This document shows positions 45,809 to 54,896 of a stretch of DNA of 64,000 nucleotides, one piece after another (within the stretch, counting starts at the first letter, position 1; the number at the start of each line of letters is the position of its first letter). Position numbers and translations under genes: made by a program. The notes beneath the pieces were generated by a model that saw nothing but the letters and a program-made list of their open reading frames with translations, made no database searches and had not been told where the DNA came from. Where the stretch lies: positions 1-64,000 of the forward strand of contig DASZBS010000092.1 of assembly GCA_035943995.1 (NCBI GenBank), in the 5' to 3' direction. The stretch is from Vulcanimicrobium sp035943995 (GTDB taxonomy: Bacteria > Vulcanimicrobiota > Vulcanimicrobiia > Vulcanimicrobiales > Vulcanimicrobiaceae).

Positions 45809-46246
45809 TCAGCGAGCGTGCGAGCTCGATGCGGCCGCGCCGGCAAAAATCGCCAGCATCGCCGCACCGAAGATGACCACGGCGAAGACGACGAACACGA
45901 TCGACACGAGGAAGACGATGACGCCCCAGCGCGCCCATGCGGACTGCACGGCGACGAAGTCCGCCAAGCTCGAGAATTGGCGGAAGGCCGCCATGAGCCG
46001 GTTGCCTTTGATGCCGAGGTAGATCGCGAAGATCAGCGTGGCCGGCAACGACACGAAGTGGACGATCGGGATGAAGTTGGAGACGAAGATCGCGATCGCG
46101 ATGATCTTGTGATTGTTGTCGGCGTTCCAGAACGGCCAGAAGAGCCACAGGAAGAACGGCCCCCAGCTCCACCGGTTGAGCAACTCCTCGGGGATTTGGT
46201 TTCCAGGGGCTTGCGCCGACGTGCCGATAGCGATACCGGGCTGCAC
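45809..46246 (-). CDS. Small membrane protein, unknown
   Basis: A 145-residue protein with an aromatic first segment (RWSWGPFFLWLFWPFWNADNN), then three hydrophobic helices (about 48-75 and 105-140). The WxWGPFFLxxxWPFWN pattern is common in small uncharacterised bacterial membrane proteins. Its neighbours give no clue to function. Confidence 0.6.
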   Translation of the reverse strand: MQPGIAIGTSAQAPGNQIPEELLNRWSWGPFFLWLFWPFWNADNNHKIIAIAIFVSNFIPIVHFVSLPATLIFAIYLGIKGNRLMAAFRQFSSLADFVAVQSAWARWGVIVFLVSIVFVVFAVVIFGAAMLAIFAGAAASSSHAR

Positions 46247-46436
46247 GAAACGATGACCTCCTCAACGGCGGGCTATGCGGAGCGGCGTTCACCGAGCCCG
46301 CCGTCGAGCCCTTGAGTCGGCGAGCGGCAGAACCTCGCACGACGCGCAACGCGGTCGAAACAACGAACGAGGCGACCGGCTGGTGATGAGCGAACGGTAG
46401 GCGCTAGCTTAGATACCTTCCCGAAAAAGGGTCGCT

Positions 46437-46826
46437 ATGATTTCAGATCAGTCCCAGTCGTCGTTCGGTCTCGCTCCCAACGTCGCCGCCGGCCTCGCCT
46501 CGTTCTTCACGTGGCTGGGCGGCTTGGTTATCCTGCTCGGTAAACCGCCGCAGCAATGGGTTCGCTTCGTCTCCGTCCAGGCAATCGTCATGTTCGTGAT
46601 CTACGTCGTCGCGCTCATCGCGATCTCGGTGATCAGCGGCATGCTCGCCGTCGCACACCTCGGCGCGCTCTCGCTCGTACTCTGGATCCTTCAGATGGCG
46701 ATCGGCCTCGCCTACTTCGTCGCCTGGATCATCTGCACGGTCCGTGCCTTCCAAGGCGTCGCGCAGCGGATCCCGTTCGTCGCCGAGCTCGCCGACCGCT
46801 GGGTTCCGAAGTCCGCCGCACTCTGA
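46437..46826 (+). CDS. DUF4870-like membrane protein
   Basis: A 129-residue protein with three membrane segments: VAAGLASFFTWLGGLVILL, RFVSVQAIVMFVIYVVALIA and LWILQMAIGLAYFVAWIICT. The order, with FVSVQAI before helix two and A(F)QG(V)AQRIPFVAELAD at the end, matches DUF4870 proteins. It converges on the HAD gene. Confidence 0.75.
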   Translation: MISDQSQSSFGLAPNVAAGLASFFTWLGGLVILLGKPPQQWVRFVSVQAIVMFVIYVVALIAISVISGMLAVAHLGALSLVLWILQMAIGLAYFVAWIICTVRAFQGVAQRIPFVAELADRWVPKSAAL

Positions 46827-46843
46827 GGATCCGTCCCGCCTGA

Positions 46844-47566
46844 TCAGCCCAGCGGGAGCACGGACGGCACCTCACCGATCGACGTAACCACGGCATCCGG
46901 TCGCGGCCCCGCAGCCGGGATCGGGATTCCGTGGACGTCGATGAGGACGGTGAAGAGGCCGACCTCGTGCGCGCCCAGCACGTCGCGCGCGTAGCGGTCG
47001 CCGACCATCGCCGTTCGCTCCGGCTCGCTGCCCAGCACCCGGCAGGCGTGGCGGTACAGCTCGGGGTTCGGCTTGATCATGCCGACCTCGTCGGCGATGA
47101 AGAACGCGTCCATCCTTTGCCGCAGGCCCAGGCGGTCGATCTTCTCGTGGTGCGTCGCCGCGAAGCCGTTCGTCACCAGGCCCAGCTTGCAGCCGCGCTC
47201 GCGCAGCACGATCAGCACGTCGAGCGCGCCCGGTGAAAGCGCCAGCACCTCGGCGCGCGCGCGGACGTACTCGTCCGCGCAGCGCAGCGCGAGCGCACGG
47301 TCGTCCAACCCCACGGCGCACAGCGCTTCGTGCCACATCCGCTCGCGCTGATCTTCGATGGCGACCGCCAGATGCTCGGCGGTGAGCGCCGACCAGAACG
47401 CCATCGCCTCCCGCTCGTAGGCGTCGGCCAGCGCCTGCGCGTCGATGCCGTGCTCGCGCGCGACCGCCGCCGCGACGCTCGCCGCGGCGGCGCGGTACGC
47501 GGCGGTGTCGTCGTGCAGCGTGTCGTCGAGGTCGAAGAGGACGGTGTCGATCGCGCGCATCGACAT
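46844..47566 (-). CDS. HAD-superfamily hydrolase
   Basis: A 240-residue hydrolase with motif I DLDDTLHD (nucleophile and acid Asp), motif II TNGFAATHHEKI, motif III K (MIKPNPELYRHA) and motif IV VGDRYARDVLGAHEVGL. The cap is helical, as in YjjG/phosphoglycolate-phosphatase-like enzymes. It probably dephosphorylates a small phosphorylated metabolite; the substrate is unknown. A second ATG lies two codons in. Confidence 0.92.
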   Translation of the reverse strand: MSMRAIDTVLFDLDDTLHDDTAAYRAAAASVAAAVAREHGIDAQALADAYEREAMAFWSALTAEHLAVAIEDQRERMWHEALCAVGLDDRALALRCADEYVRARAEVLALSPGALDVLIVLRERGCKLGLVTNGFAATHHEKIDRLGLRQRMDAFFIADEVGMIKPNPELYRHACRVLGSEPERTAMVGDRYARDVLGAHEVGLFTVLIDVHGIPIPAAGPRPDAVVTSIGEVPSVLPLG

Positions 47567-47578
47567 GAATAGTCGTTG

Positions 47579-47612
47579 AAAAAAGCCGGCCCTCCTCGCG
47601 GAGGGCCGGCTT
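47579..47612 (-). terminator. Strong intrinsic terminator
   Basis: On the minus strand AAGCCGGCCCTCC (13 bases) pairs perfectly with GGAGGGCCGGCTT across a 4-base loop and is followed by a run of six T. It lies 32-65 bases after the stop of the large lipoprotein gene. Confidence 0.92.
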
Positions 47613-47643
47613 CGTCACGGTCGCGCGCCGCGCGGGCCGGAGC

Positions 47644-49833
47644 TCAGCGCAGCTGAGACATCCGGTGGAACGTGGAGCTCACGCGGCGGGTCGAGCGCGT
47701 GAGGTCTTGCACGGAGCGGCCCATGCTCGACGTCTGGATCGCACCCGCGCAGCTCGCCGCCGTCCCTGCGCACGTCGTGAGGTTGTTGAACAGGAACCCG
47801 TTGCCCGCGGTCGAGGTGTGGCCCGGGCCGCTGCTGCGCTGGTCGCAGTTGCCGGCGTAGTCCGCGAAGTTCAGGCACGTGTCGACGTTGCCCGGGTGGA
47901 ACAGCAGGTCGTTGACCGCGCGCGAGTAGGGGTAGGTCCCGTTCGGATCGCTCTCCGTGTCGAAGAGATAGTAGTCTTCCCACGAGCGGAACGACGTCTG
48001 CGACACGCCCGAGAGGACGCCGTCGACGTAGAACTTCACCACGTCCGCGTTCGGCTGGACGAACTGCATCGTCATGCCGATCGTGTGCGGTAACGCTGGA
48101 TCGACGTACTTGATCTCCCACGGCACGAAGTTCGCGCACTGGAAGCACGGCGTCGGCGTGTTCGCCGGGAACACGCCTTCGACGTCGTTGGTGAAGATCA
48201 GCAGCTTCTGATTGCTGCCCGAGTCGGTGGTGTGCCAGAGCCCGATGTACTGCATGCGCGCACCCTGGTTGTTCCACACCGGCGAGATGCTCATCTCGAG
48301 CGCCGGTTGCCAGGCGCCGGTCGCCGACGTGACGACGAACTGCACGCTGAAGAACGGGTTGCACGTCGGACCGCACTGCGCGGGCGGATTGGTCGATGTA
48401 TCGGACAGCGCGTTCGGGTAGCCGGCGGCGTTCGGGACCGGCGGGCTGCCGAGCCCGGAGAAGCATCCTTGCGTCACCGAGTTGTCGATCTGCAGCGCTT
48501 TGGTCGGCGGCGTGCCCGGCCACTGCGCGCTCGGATAGCTGCTCGTGTTCACGACGTTCGCGTTGTAGTCGCTGTTGCCGCACGAGTTCGAGAGCCAACC
48601 CTGCTGGCCGCGAACCGGCGAGTTGCTGTAGCTCGCGAACGTGATCGGACCCACGGTGTTGCTTGGAACCGTCACGCTGGCGCCCGTCGTCGCGACGCTC
48701 ACGGTCCACGTGATCGTGCTCATGCCGTCCGAGAACGCGATCGTGCACGAGCCCGCCGTCGAACCGGCGGTAACGGTCGTCGAAGAGCTCGGGCCGGCGG
48801 CCGGCGGGGACGACGTCGCAACACCGGCGCAGCTGCCGCTCGGCGTCGCGCTGTACTGCGTCGAGTTGGCCGCGCCCGTCTCGCTCAGGTTGACTTGCGC
48901 GGTTTGCCCCGACGACGTGAACGTGAGCGCCGTTCCGGAGTAGTAGGGGCTCGGGGACGTCACGAACATCGGCGAGATCGTCAGCGTCTCCGGCGTGACG
49001 TTGGTGCTGCTCACGGCGACGGCGACGTCGTAGCCGGGTGCGCCGCCGCCGTCGTATTTCACGGCGACGGTGTCCGTCGAGAAGTTGAGCGTCGTCGAGG
49101 TGCCGCCCGTGGGCGTGCCGTTCTTGACGATCTGCGCGTGGCCGCTGCCGCCGGTCTCGGTGAGTTGCACCGTGATCGGGTTGGCGTACGGATCGTTCGC
49201 GCCGGCCGTGATCGGGTTGTTGTCGAAGTCCGACGGGTTCAGCACGAAGCCGAGCGTGTGCGGTGCGCCGTCCGCGGGCAGTGAGGCGTGCGCGGCGAGG
49301 AAGCCCAGCGTGTTGATGATGCCGCTGATGTACATGGTCAGGTTGTTGGCTTGGCCGGAAACGATCGTGGCCGTCAGCCTCCCGGTGCCCAGCGCGTGCG
49401 AGCTCGCGAACGAACCGCTCACCGGCGCGCCGTCGTACGTCGTCGCGACGAAATCGTCGTTACCCGCCGGCGCCGGAACCTGGATGGTGCACGTGCGCGG
49501 AGTACCCGTCTGGCCGCCGCAGGCTGCCGAGCCGGACGAGATGTCCGTGTCGGACTGGCCGATGATGGTGTTGCCGCCGTGCGCGTAGACCTTGAAGTCG
49601 ATGCCGTTGGTGGACGGCGAGATGAACTTCGGGCGGCGCACGCCGCTCGAGCTGCCGCGCCCGGCGGTCGTGCCGCCGATGATGACGGTGACCTTCACCG
49701 ATTCGGGCGTGCCGGCGGACTTCACCGGCACGTCGGGCGTCCGCGGCGTCGAGAGCGCTCCGCCGCCCCCGCCACATCCAGCTAAAAACATCGCCGCGAC
49801 TGCGGCCGCCAACATTCTACGCAACGAACTCAT
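47644..49833 (-). CDS. Large secreted lipoprotein with beta-sandwich regions
   Basis: A 729-residue-class protein with lipobox AMFLAGCGGGGG (Cys near 19) and a Gly-rich tether. Residues about 40-420 are Ser/Thr-rich Ig-like sheets. From about 420 onward there is a concanavalin/LamG-like region with many paired Cys (SCGNSDY, CGPTCNPFF, TPCFQCANF) and aromatic strands. The ATG at 49833 gives the proper signal. It is likely a surface protein that binds glycans or matrix; that is an inference from composition. It ends at a strong terminator. Confidence 0.75.
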   Translation of the reverse strand: MSSLRRMLAAAVAAMFLAGCGGGGGALSTPRTPDVPVKSAGTPESVKVTVIIGGTTAGRGSSSGVRRPKFISPSTNGIDFKVYAHGGNTIIGQSDTDISSGSAACGGQTGTPRTCTIQVPAPAGNDDFVATTYDGAPVSGSFASSHALGTGRLTATIVSGQANNLTMYISGIINTLGFLAAHASLPADGAPHTLGFVLNPSDFDNNPITAGANDPYANPITVQLTETGGSGHAQIVKNGTPTGGTSTTLNFSTDTVAVKYDGGGAPGYDVAVAVSSTNVTPETLTISPMFVTSPSPYYSGTALTFTSSGQTAQVNLSETGAANSTQYSATPSGSCAGVATSSPPAAGPSSSTTVTAGSTAGSCTIAFSDGMSTITWTVSVATTGASVTVPSNTVGPITFASYSNSPVRGQQGWLSNSCGNSDYNANVVNTSSYPSAQWPGTPPTKALQIDNSVTQGCFSGLGSPPVPNAAGYPNALSDTSTNPPAQCGPTCNPFFSVQFVVTSATGAWQPALEMSISPVWNNQGARMQYIGLWHTTDSGSNQKLLIFTNDVEGVFPANTPTPCFQCANFVPWEIKYVDPALPHTIGMTMQFVQPNADVVKFYVDGVLSGVSQTSFRSWEDYYLFDTESDPNGTYPYSRAVNDLLFHPGNVDTCLNFADYAGNCDQRSSGPGHTSTAGNGFLFNNLTTCAGTAASCAGAIQTSSMGRSVQDLTRSTRRVSSTFHRMSQLR

Positions 49834-49971
49834 CCTCGGTCGACACCGGCGACAGGAAGCGAACGCACGCCGCCCCGGTCCGGGCAAGCGATCGCAAAGA
49901 ATGGCGAGCCGGAAAGCTCGCCGGCCGTAGTTGTAGCACGGGCCGGGCGTCGCGCCCTAGGCCGAACCCCT

Positions 49972-49988
49972 CGCGAACTGTATTCGCG
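49972..49988. promoter_or_regulatory. Small palindrome upstream of the lipoprotein gene
   Basis: CGCGAA-CTGTA-TTCGCG lies 139-155 bases before the lipoprotein start and 72 bases after the mannosidase stop. The rest of the 226-base gap (49834-50059) shows nothing else clear. Confidence 0.2.
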
Positions 49989-50059
49989 CGGTTAAGAATG
50001 CGAAAATCTGCTCGATTCCATAGGGCAATCGTCCGATAACGCTAGCTTTCCGGCGGCGC

Positions 50060-52504
50060 CTAGAAGCGCACCAAGAACGACCGCAGCGCGAACGGGCCTA
50101 GGTCGAAGACGAGGTCCTCCTGGATGATCTCGGCCTCGCCCGAGACGGGCCGCTCCACGGCGTCGACCGCGATCGCCGTCCGCATCCGGCCGCCGCAGCG
50201 CAGCGCCACGCGATGCCGCCCGCCGTCGCACTCGCGCACGCGCACGACGACGCCGCTCGCGTCGTCCGCCGGGTACGTCGCGACGATGAGCACCGACTCG
50301 TTCTCGCACGTGAACAGCCGCACGCGGTCCTCTTCGGCGTAGGTTCTCCACGCGTGCTCGAGCGCGGCGACCGTCGCGCCCGACGTCGGGACGAACGCGT
50401 ACTCTAGTTGCTGCTCGCCGCGGTCCGCCAGCGGGTCCGGCCAGCGCGGCGAGCGCAACAGCGACGTCCCCAACCGCACGCCGCCGTTGTTGAGCCCGAC
50501 GCCGCTCCAGCCGTAAAGATCCGGGCTGAACACCGCGAGACCGTGCGCACCATCGTCGACGTGCGCCCAGCGCTGCGCGGGCACTTCGAACATCGCGCGC
50601 TCCGCGTCGGTGGACGGGAACGCGGTGCGCACGAGCGTCCCGTGCGGCTGGCCGTAGCGCACGTCGCGCGCGTCGAGCGCGATGCGGTGCTCGGCGCGCA
50701 ACAGCACGTGGTCCTCGTGCCAGCTCGCCGCGATCTCGACGCGCAGCCACGGCTCGTCCTCGTACAGCGCGATCCGCATCGACAGCGCCGACGACTTGCC
50801 CACGCGCAGGTGCGCGACGAGCGCGCCGCCTTCGACGGCCGCGCCCGCGGGCCGCACGGGCACGGGCTTGCGCGCGTAGCTCGCGTCGATGTTCCACGCA
50901 TCCCATTTCTTCGGCCGGTCGGCGTACGCGGCGATGCCGTTGGCGACCGCGACGAGGTTCGGGCTGTCCGCGCCGGCGAGCTCGACGATCGTGCCGTCGC
51001 TGCGCACGCGCGCGCGGACGTACGGGTTTTCGAACACCCACGCGTCGTCGTCGCGAACCGGCTCGAGCGTGCGCGGCGGCACGACTCGCAGATCGCTGCG
51101 CGGGAGCAGCGACACCGCGGCCGCGGCGACGCGCGCGGCGATCGCGAACGCGCGGTCGTACTCGGAGTGCACGTCGGTGTACACTGCGCCGATCGCCGTG
51201 CCCGGGATGACGTCGTGGAACTGCGCGCGCAGCACGATGCGCCAGGCGCTGCGCAGATCGTCGGTCAGCGAACGCCGCACCGTCTCCGGTGCGCGGACCG
51301 CGATGCACCACGCCGCCAGTTCCTCCGCGTGCGCGAGCGTGCGCTCGAGCGCCGCGTTGCGCGACTTGACGTCGTGATGCGTGGTGTACGTGCCGCGGTG
51401 CGTCTCGAGGTACAGCTCGCCGCAGTACTCCGGCAGCGCGCTCGCCGCCACGTCGTGCTCGAACCAGTCCGACACGCGCGTCCAGCCGCGCGAGCCCTCG
51501 CCCACGCGCGCCAGATCGGCGTCGGTCGCGCCCCCGCCGCCGTCGCCGTAGCCCACGATCAGCATCTCGTCGCGCGCGCTCGCCGCGGCGAGCCGCTTGG
51601 CATCGAGATTGCCGTCGTAGCTGTCGATGACCGCGGCGATCAGCGCGGAGCCGTCGTCGCCGGTCCAGCGGAAGCGCGGGTACGGCCAGCGCGTCGTCTC
51701 GTTCCACTGCAATTTCGTGGTCGCGAAGTACGGTACGCCCGCGTGCGCGGCGAGCGTCGGAAACGTCGACGGAAAACCGAACGTGTCGGGCAGCCACGCG
51801 ACGTCCGGCGCGATGCCGAGGTTGTCGCGCGTCCAGCGGATGCCGTGCGCGAACTGGCGCAGCACCGACTCGCCGCTGGGCGCGTGCAGGTCCGCCTCCA
51901 CCCACAACGTCGCGACGCTCGCGTCCCACCCGCCCGCGGCGTGCGCGCGGATGCGCTCGCCCAGATCGCGGTCGCCGCGAAACGCCCACGCGTACAGCTG
52001 CGGCTGGCTCTGCGCGAACACAAAACTTGAATCGTTCTCGATCTCGCGCAACGCGGTCGCGAACGTGCGCAGCGCTTTGCGGTGCGTCGCGTCGTACGTC
52101 CACAGCCACGCGACGTCGAGGTGCGCGTGCCCGACGAGCGGGACATCGATCCGCTCGCCCGCGGGCGCACCGTCGCGAGTCTCGATCTCGAGGTGCGCGT
52201 GCGGTTTTTGCGCCGCGCGCGCGAGCATCAGCCGCCAGCGCATGCCGTCGCCGTCAGGCAGCCCCGCGACCGGCAGCGAGCGGCGCTCGACCTCGAGCAC
52301 GACATCGTGCGGCCCGGGGAGCGGCGGCAGGTCGATCGCGCCGTGCATGCCGTCGAACGCGCCGCGCACCACGCCGTCGATGCGCAGCAGGGCACCGGTG
52401 CGGGTGGGGTAGCGCAGCCGCAGCGGGCCGTCGGGGAACGCCGCGTGCGCGACGAGCGTGACGGTCGCCTCGTCCGCGCCGCGCTGGGCGAGACGAACGC
52501 GCAT
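50060..52504 (-). CDS. GH38 alpha-mannosidase
   Basis: An 814-residue glycoside hydrolase family 38 enzyme. Zinc and catalytic motifs are VGHAHLDVAWLW (HxHxD at 126-130), VAWLPDTFGF (nucleophile D240), VGYGDGGGG and RAQFHDVIPGTAIGAVY. A C-terminal beta-sandwich follows (MRIALYEDEPWLRVEIAASW). There is no signal peptide, so it is cytoplasmic. It starts within the stop of the upstream secreted protein (TGATG). It cleaves terminal alpha-mannose. Confidence 0.95.
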   Translation of the reverse strand: MRVRLAQRGADEATVTLVAHAAFPDGPLRLRYPTRTGALLRIDGVVRGAFDGMHGAIDLPPLPGPHDVVLEVERRSLPVAGLPDGDGMRWRLMLARAAQKPHAHLEIETRDGAPAGERIDVPLVGHAHLDVAWLWTYDATHRKALRTFATALREIENDSSFVFAQSQPQLYAWAFRGDRDLGERIRAHAAGGWDASVATLWVEADLHAPSGESVLRQFAHGIRWTRDNLGIAPDVAWLPDTFGFPSTFPTLAAHAGVPYFATTKLQWNETTRWPYPRFRWTGDDGSALIAAVIDSYDGNLDAKRLAAASARDEMLIVGYGDGGGGATDADLARVGEGSRGWTRVSDWFEHDVAASALPEYCGELYLETHRGTYTTHHDVKSRNAALERTLAHAEELAAWCIAVRAPETVRRSLTDDLRSAWRIVLRAQFHDVIPGTAIGAVYTDVHSEYDRAFAIAARVAAAAVSLLPRSDLRVVPPRTLEPVRDDDAWVFENPYVRARVRSDGTIVELAGADSPNLVAVANGIAAYADRPKKWDAWNIDASYARKPVPVRPAGAAVEGGALVAHLRVGKSSALSMRIALYEDEPWLRVEIAASWHEDHVLLRAEHRIALDARDVRYGQPHGTLVRTAFPSTDAERAMFEVPAQRWAHVDDGAHGLAVFSPDLYGWSGVGLNNGGVRLGTSLLRSPRWPDPLADRGEQQLEYAFVPTSGATVAALEHAWRTYAEEDRVRLFTCENESVLIVATYPADDASGVVVRVRECDGGRHRVALRCGGRMRTAIAVDAVERPVSGEAEIIQEDLVFDLGPFALRSFLVRF

Positions 52505-52905
52505 CAGAGCGTCGCGGTCAGCCGGTCGTTCGCGCTCGTACAGTTCGCGCGCGGCGCGTTCTTCGAATCGAGCACGTAGCGGAACTCCACGACGAACGGC
52601 GCGCGGTTGCGCTCGTGCGGCAACTGCACGCGAAACGCCGCGGCGTACTTCTCGTTCGCGTCGAGCGGCGGGATCGGCTGCGTGCCGATCACCGCGCCGT
52701 CGCGCGCGAGCGCGAGGTGCTGGCGCGTGAAATTCGGTTGCGGCGCGCTGCCGCGGTTCGTCACGTCGATGGCGACGACGTAGTTGTCGAACGCCTTGTC
52801 GACGGCGCGCACGACCCGCAGCCGCGGGTTCGCGACCAGCAGATCGGACGGACACGGCGTGGGAGCGGCGGTGGCGACAGCGTAGGCGACGAGCAACGGG
52901 AGCAT
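52504..52905 (-). CDS. Small exported Ig-like protein
   Basis: A 133-residue protein with a short signal peptide (MLPLLVAYAVATAAPT) and a beta-sandwich like FxLYD/CARDB domains: NPRLRVVRAVDKAFDNYVVA, DVTNRGSAPQPNF and FVVEFRYVLDSKN. Two Cys (about 18 and 122) could bridge. It is coupled to the mannosidase by a one-base overlap and lies 9 bases after the hydrolase gene. Confidence 0.65.
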   Translation of the reverse strand: MLPLLVAYAVATAAPTPCPSDLLVANPRLRVVRAVDKAFDNYVVAIDVTNRGSAPQPNFTRQHLALARDGAVIGTQPIPPLDANEKYAAAFRVQLPHERNRAPFVVEFRYVLDSKNAPRANCTSANDRLTATL

Positions 52906-52914
52906 CAGCCCTCT

Positions 52915-53805
52915 TCAGTTGGCGCGCAGATGCGCCCGCACCCGCTCGGCGACGACGTCGGGCCGCTCGCGCTGCACGAAATGCCCGCTGCCCGCGACGA
53001 GCTCGACGCGATACGGTCCGGTGAAGAGCGCCTCCTTGCCGTCGGAGCTCGACGGGAGCGTCGCACCGTCGTCGCGTCCCATCAGCGTCAGCGTCGGCAC
53101 CGCGATCGGCGGGACGCGGGCGAGCGCTTCGCGATCCTCCGCATACGCGGGGGCGTCCGGCGCGAAACCCCAGCGCTGCCGGTACGACGAGAGCACGACG
53201 GCGAGAAAATCCGGGTTCGCGAACGACGCGGCGGTGGCGTCGTACTCAGCTTCGTCAAAGCGCCAGTTCGGCGACCAGTACCTCCACAGCGCGCGGCAGA
53301 ACGCGTGCGCGTTCGTCGCGAGCTCGGCCTCGCCGCGCGGCGTCGCGAAGTACCACTGGTACCAGTAGGCGCGCGTCTGGTCGATCGGCATCGTCTGCGC
53401 CGCGTGGTTCGTGCCGTACGCGACCGCAAGCGCCGTCAGCGAGCGGAAGCGTTCCGGCGCGAGCGCGGCCGCGGCGTAGCCGGCGCGCGCACCCCAATCG
53501 TGTCCGGCGAAGTGAAAGCGCGCGATCCCCAGCGCGTCGGCGAGCGCGAGCACGTCGCGCGCGAGCGCGGCGACCTCGCCGGTGCGCTCGGCGCCGTCGA
53601 CGAACCGCGTCGGGCCGAAGCCGCGCACGAACGGCGCGATCGTGCGGTAACCGTCGGCCGCGAGCGCGGTTGCGAGACGGTCCCACGTGCGCGCATCGTC
53701 GGGGAAGCCGTGCACCAGCAGTACGGGTGTTCCGTCGCGCGGCCCGCGTTCGGCGTACGCGACGCGCAAATCGCGCGTCGTCGCGATGCGGTAGTCTTCG
53801 CTCAC
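52915..53805 (-). CDS. Alpha/beta hydrolase, epoxide-hydrolase-like
   Basis: A 296-residue alpha/beta hydrolase. LLVHGFPDDARTWDRL is the oxyanion loop, FAGHDWGARAGYAAA the nucleophile elbow with Asp (GHDWGA), and GSGHFVQRERPD carries the catalytic His. The Asp nucleophile indicates an epoxide hydrolase or haloalkane dehalogenase group rather than a Ser esterase. The GTG at 53805 overlaps the cupin-fusion stop (GTGA). Confidence 0.9.
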   Translation of the reverse strand: MSEDYRIATTRDLRVAYAERGPRDGTPVLLVHGFPDDARTWDRLATALAADGYRTIAPFVRGFGPTRFVDGAERTGEVAALARDVLALADALGIARFHFAGHDWGARAGYAAAALAPERFRSLTALAVAYGTNHAAQTMPIDQTRAYWYQWYFATPRGEAELATNAHAFCRALWRYWSPNWRFDEAEYDATAASFANPDFLAVVLSSYRQRWGFAPDAPAYAEDREALARVPPIAVPTLTLMGRDDGATLPSSSDGKEALFTGPYRVELVAGSGHFVQRERPDVVAERVRAHLRAN

Positions 53806-54896
53806 GCCGTCTCGCCGTCGTAGTAGTCGAGCTGCGGATGGTCGCGCACGAGCGTGTCGCTGGCTTCGACGACGAACTTGCGCGAGTCGGGATAGAAGCA
53901 CGCGTCGCCGGGATCCGTGTTCGCGATCATCAGCACGAGCGCTTCTTCGTCCGCGTCGTTCCAGAGCTTGTGCGCGCCGCGCGGATCGGTCGCGAACGCA
54001 ACGCAGTCGCCCGGCCGCAGCACGAACGTCCCGCGCGGCGTGCGCAGCGTCGGCGTCCCGCGCATCACGACGAACAACTCTTCCTCGCGCGTGTGCCAAT
54101 GGTACGGGCAGAACGCCTCACCGCGCGCCAGCCGCGTCGCGCCGTAACCGAGCTTCTCCGCGCCGATGAGGCGCCCGGCGTCGACCCACGTCGCCGTGAA
54201 CGGCGCGGGGTCGTTCGGGCCCTTCGCATACAACACTTCGTCGAAGAGGTTGATGCGATTCACGAACACGCCTTCGCGCGCGTCGAGCATCGCGCCGATG
54301 ACGTCGTGCGCGTTGCCGAACACGCACGCGCCGTCGCCGACCAGCAAGTGGTCGATCGAATACGCGCGCAGCATGCGCGCCGACAGCGCGGCGCGCTGTG
54401 GATCGGCGAGCTTCGCATCGGGCATCAGCGTGAGCGCGCCCGCCGGCGTGCCCCACAAGGCATCGCCGACGATCGCGGTGCGCCGCGCCTGGTCGTAGAG
54501 CGCGATCTCGCCGGCCGTCTTGAAACCGTCGAGCCCGACGACGGTCCAGCCGAAGACGGTTTCGCCGGGCACCACGGTGCGGTCGACAGGGTGCTGCAAC
54601 AGCGGCGCGTCGAGCGCGCTTGCGATCACCCGCGCGCCGGTCGCTCCGGCGACGTCTTTCGTGAAGCGCTCGTGATCGCGGTTGGTGACGAGCACCGCCG
54701 CGACGCCGCGCTCGCGCAGCTCGGCAAGCGTCTCGTCGTCGGGCTCGACCGGGTCGACGACGAGATTGCCGTCCTTCGTCTCGACGAAGAAGCCGTTGAA
54801 GTCGAGCCCGCGATCGGGCTGCCAGCGTGACCAGGACCACACGCCGGGGGCGACCGTTTTCCGCATCCCCGCAAGTCCGCCGGGAAACGGTCGCAT
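53802..54896 (-). CDS. Degenerate metallo-beta-lactamase-like domain fused to a cupin
   Basis: A 364-residue fusion. Residues about 15-225 follow an MBL fold (GFFVETKDGNLVVDPVEP, AVLVTNRDHERF, AIVGDALWG), but the metal motif HxHxDH is replaced by NRDHER, so this half is probably not a hydrolase. Residues about 250-345 are a cupin with intact metal residues (YHWHTREEELFVVMRG; RGAHKLWN). It starts immediately after the EamA stop and overlaps the hydrolase gene, forming a three-gene unit. Confidence 0.8.
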   Translation of the reverse strand: MRPFPGGLAGMRKTVAPGVWSWSRWQPDRGLDFNGFFVETKDGNLVVDPVEPDDETLAELRERGVAAVLVTNRDHERFTKDVAGATGARVIASALDAPLLQHPVDRTVVPGETVFGWTVVGLDGFKTAGEIALYDQARRTAIVGDALWGTPAGALTLMPDAKLADPQRAALSARMLRAYSIDHLLVGDGACVFGNAHDVIGAMLDAREGVFVNRINLFDEVLYAKGPNDPAPFTATWVDAGRLIGAEKLGYGATRLARGEAFCPYHWHTREEELFVVMRGTPTLRTPRGTFVLRPGDCVAFATDPRGAHKLWNDADEEALVLMIANTDPGDACFYPDSRKFVVEASDTLVRDHPQLDYYDGETA

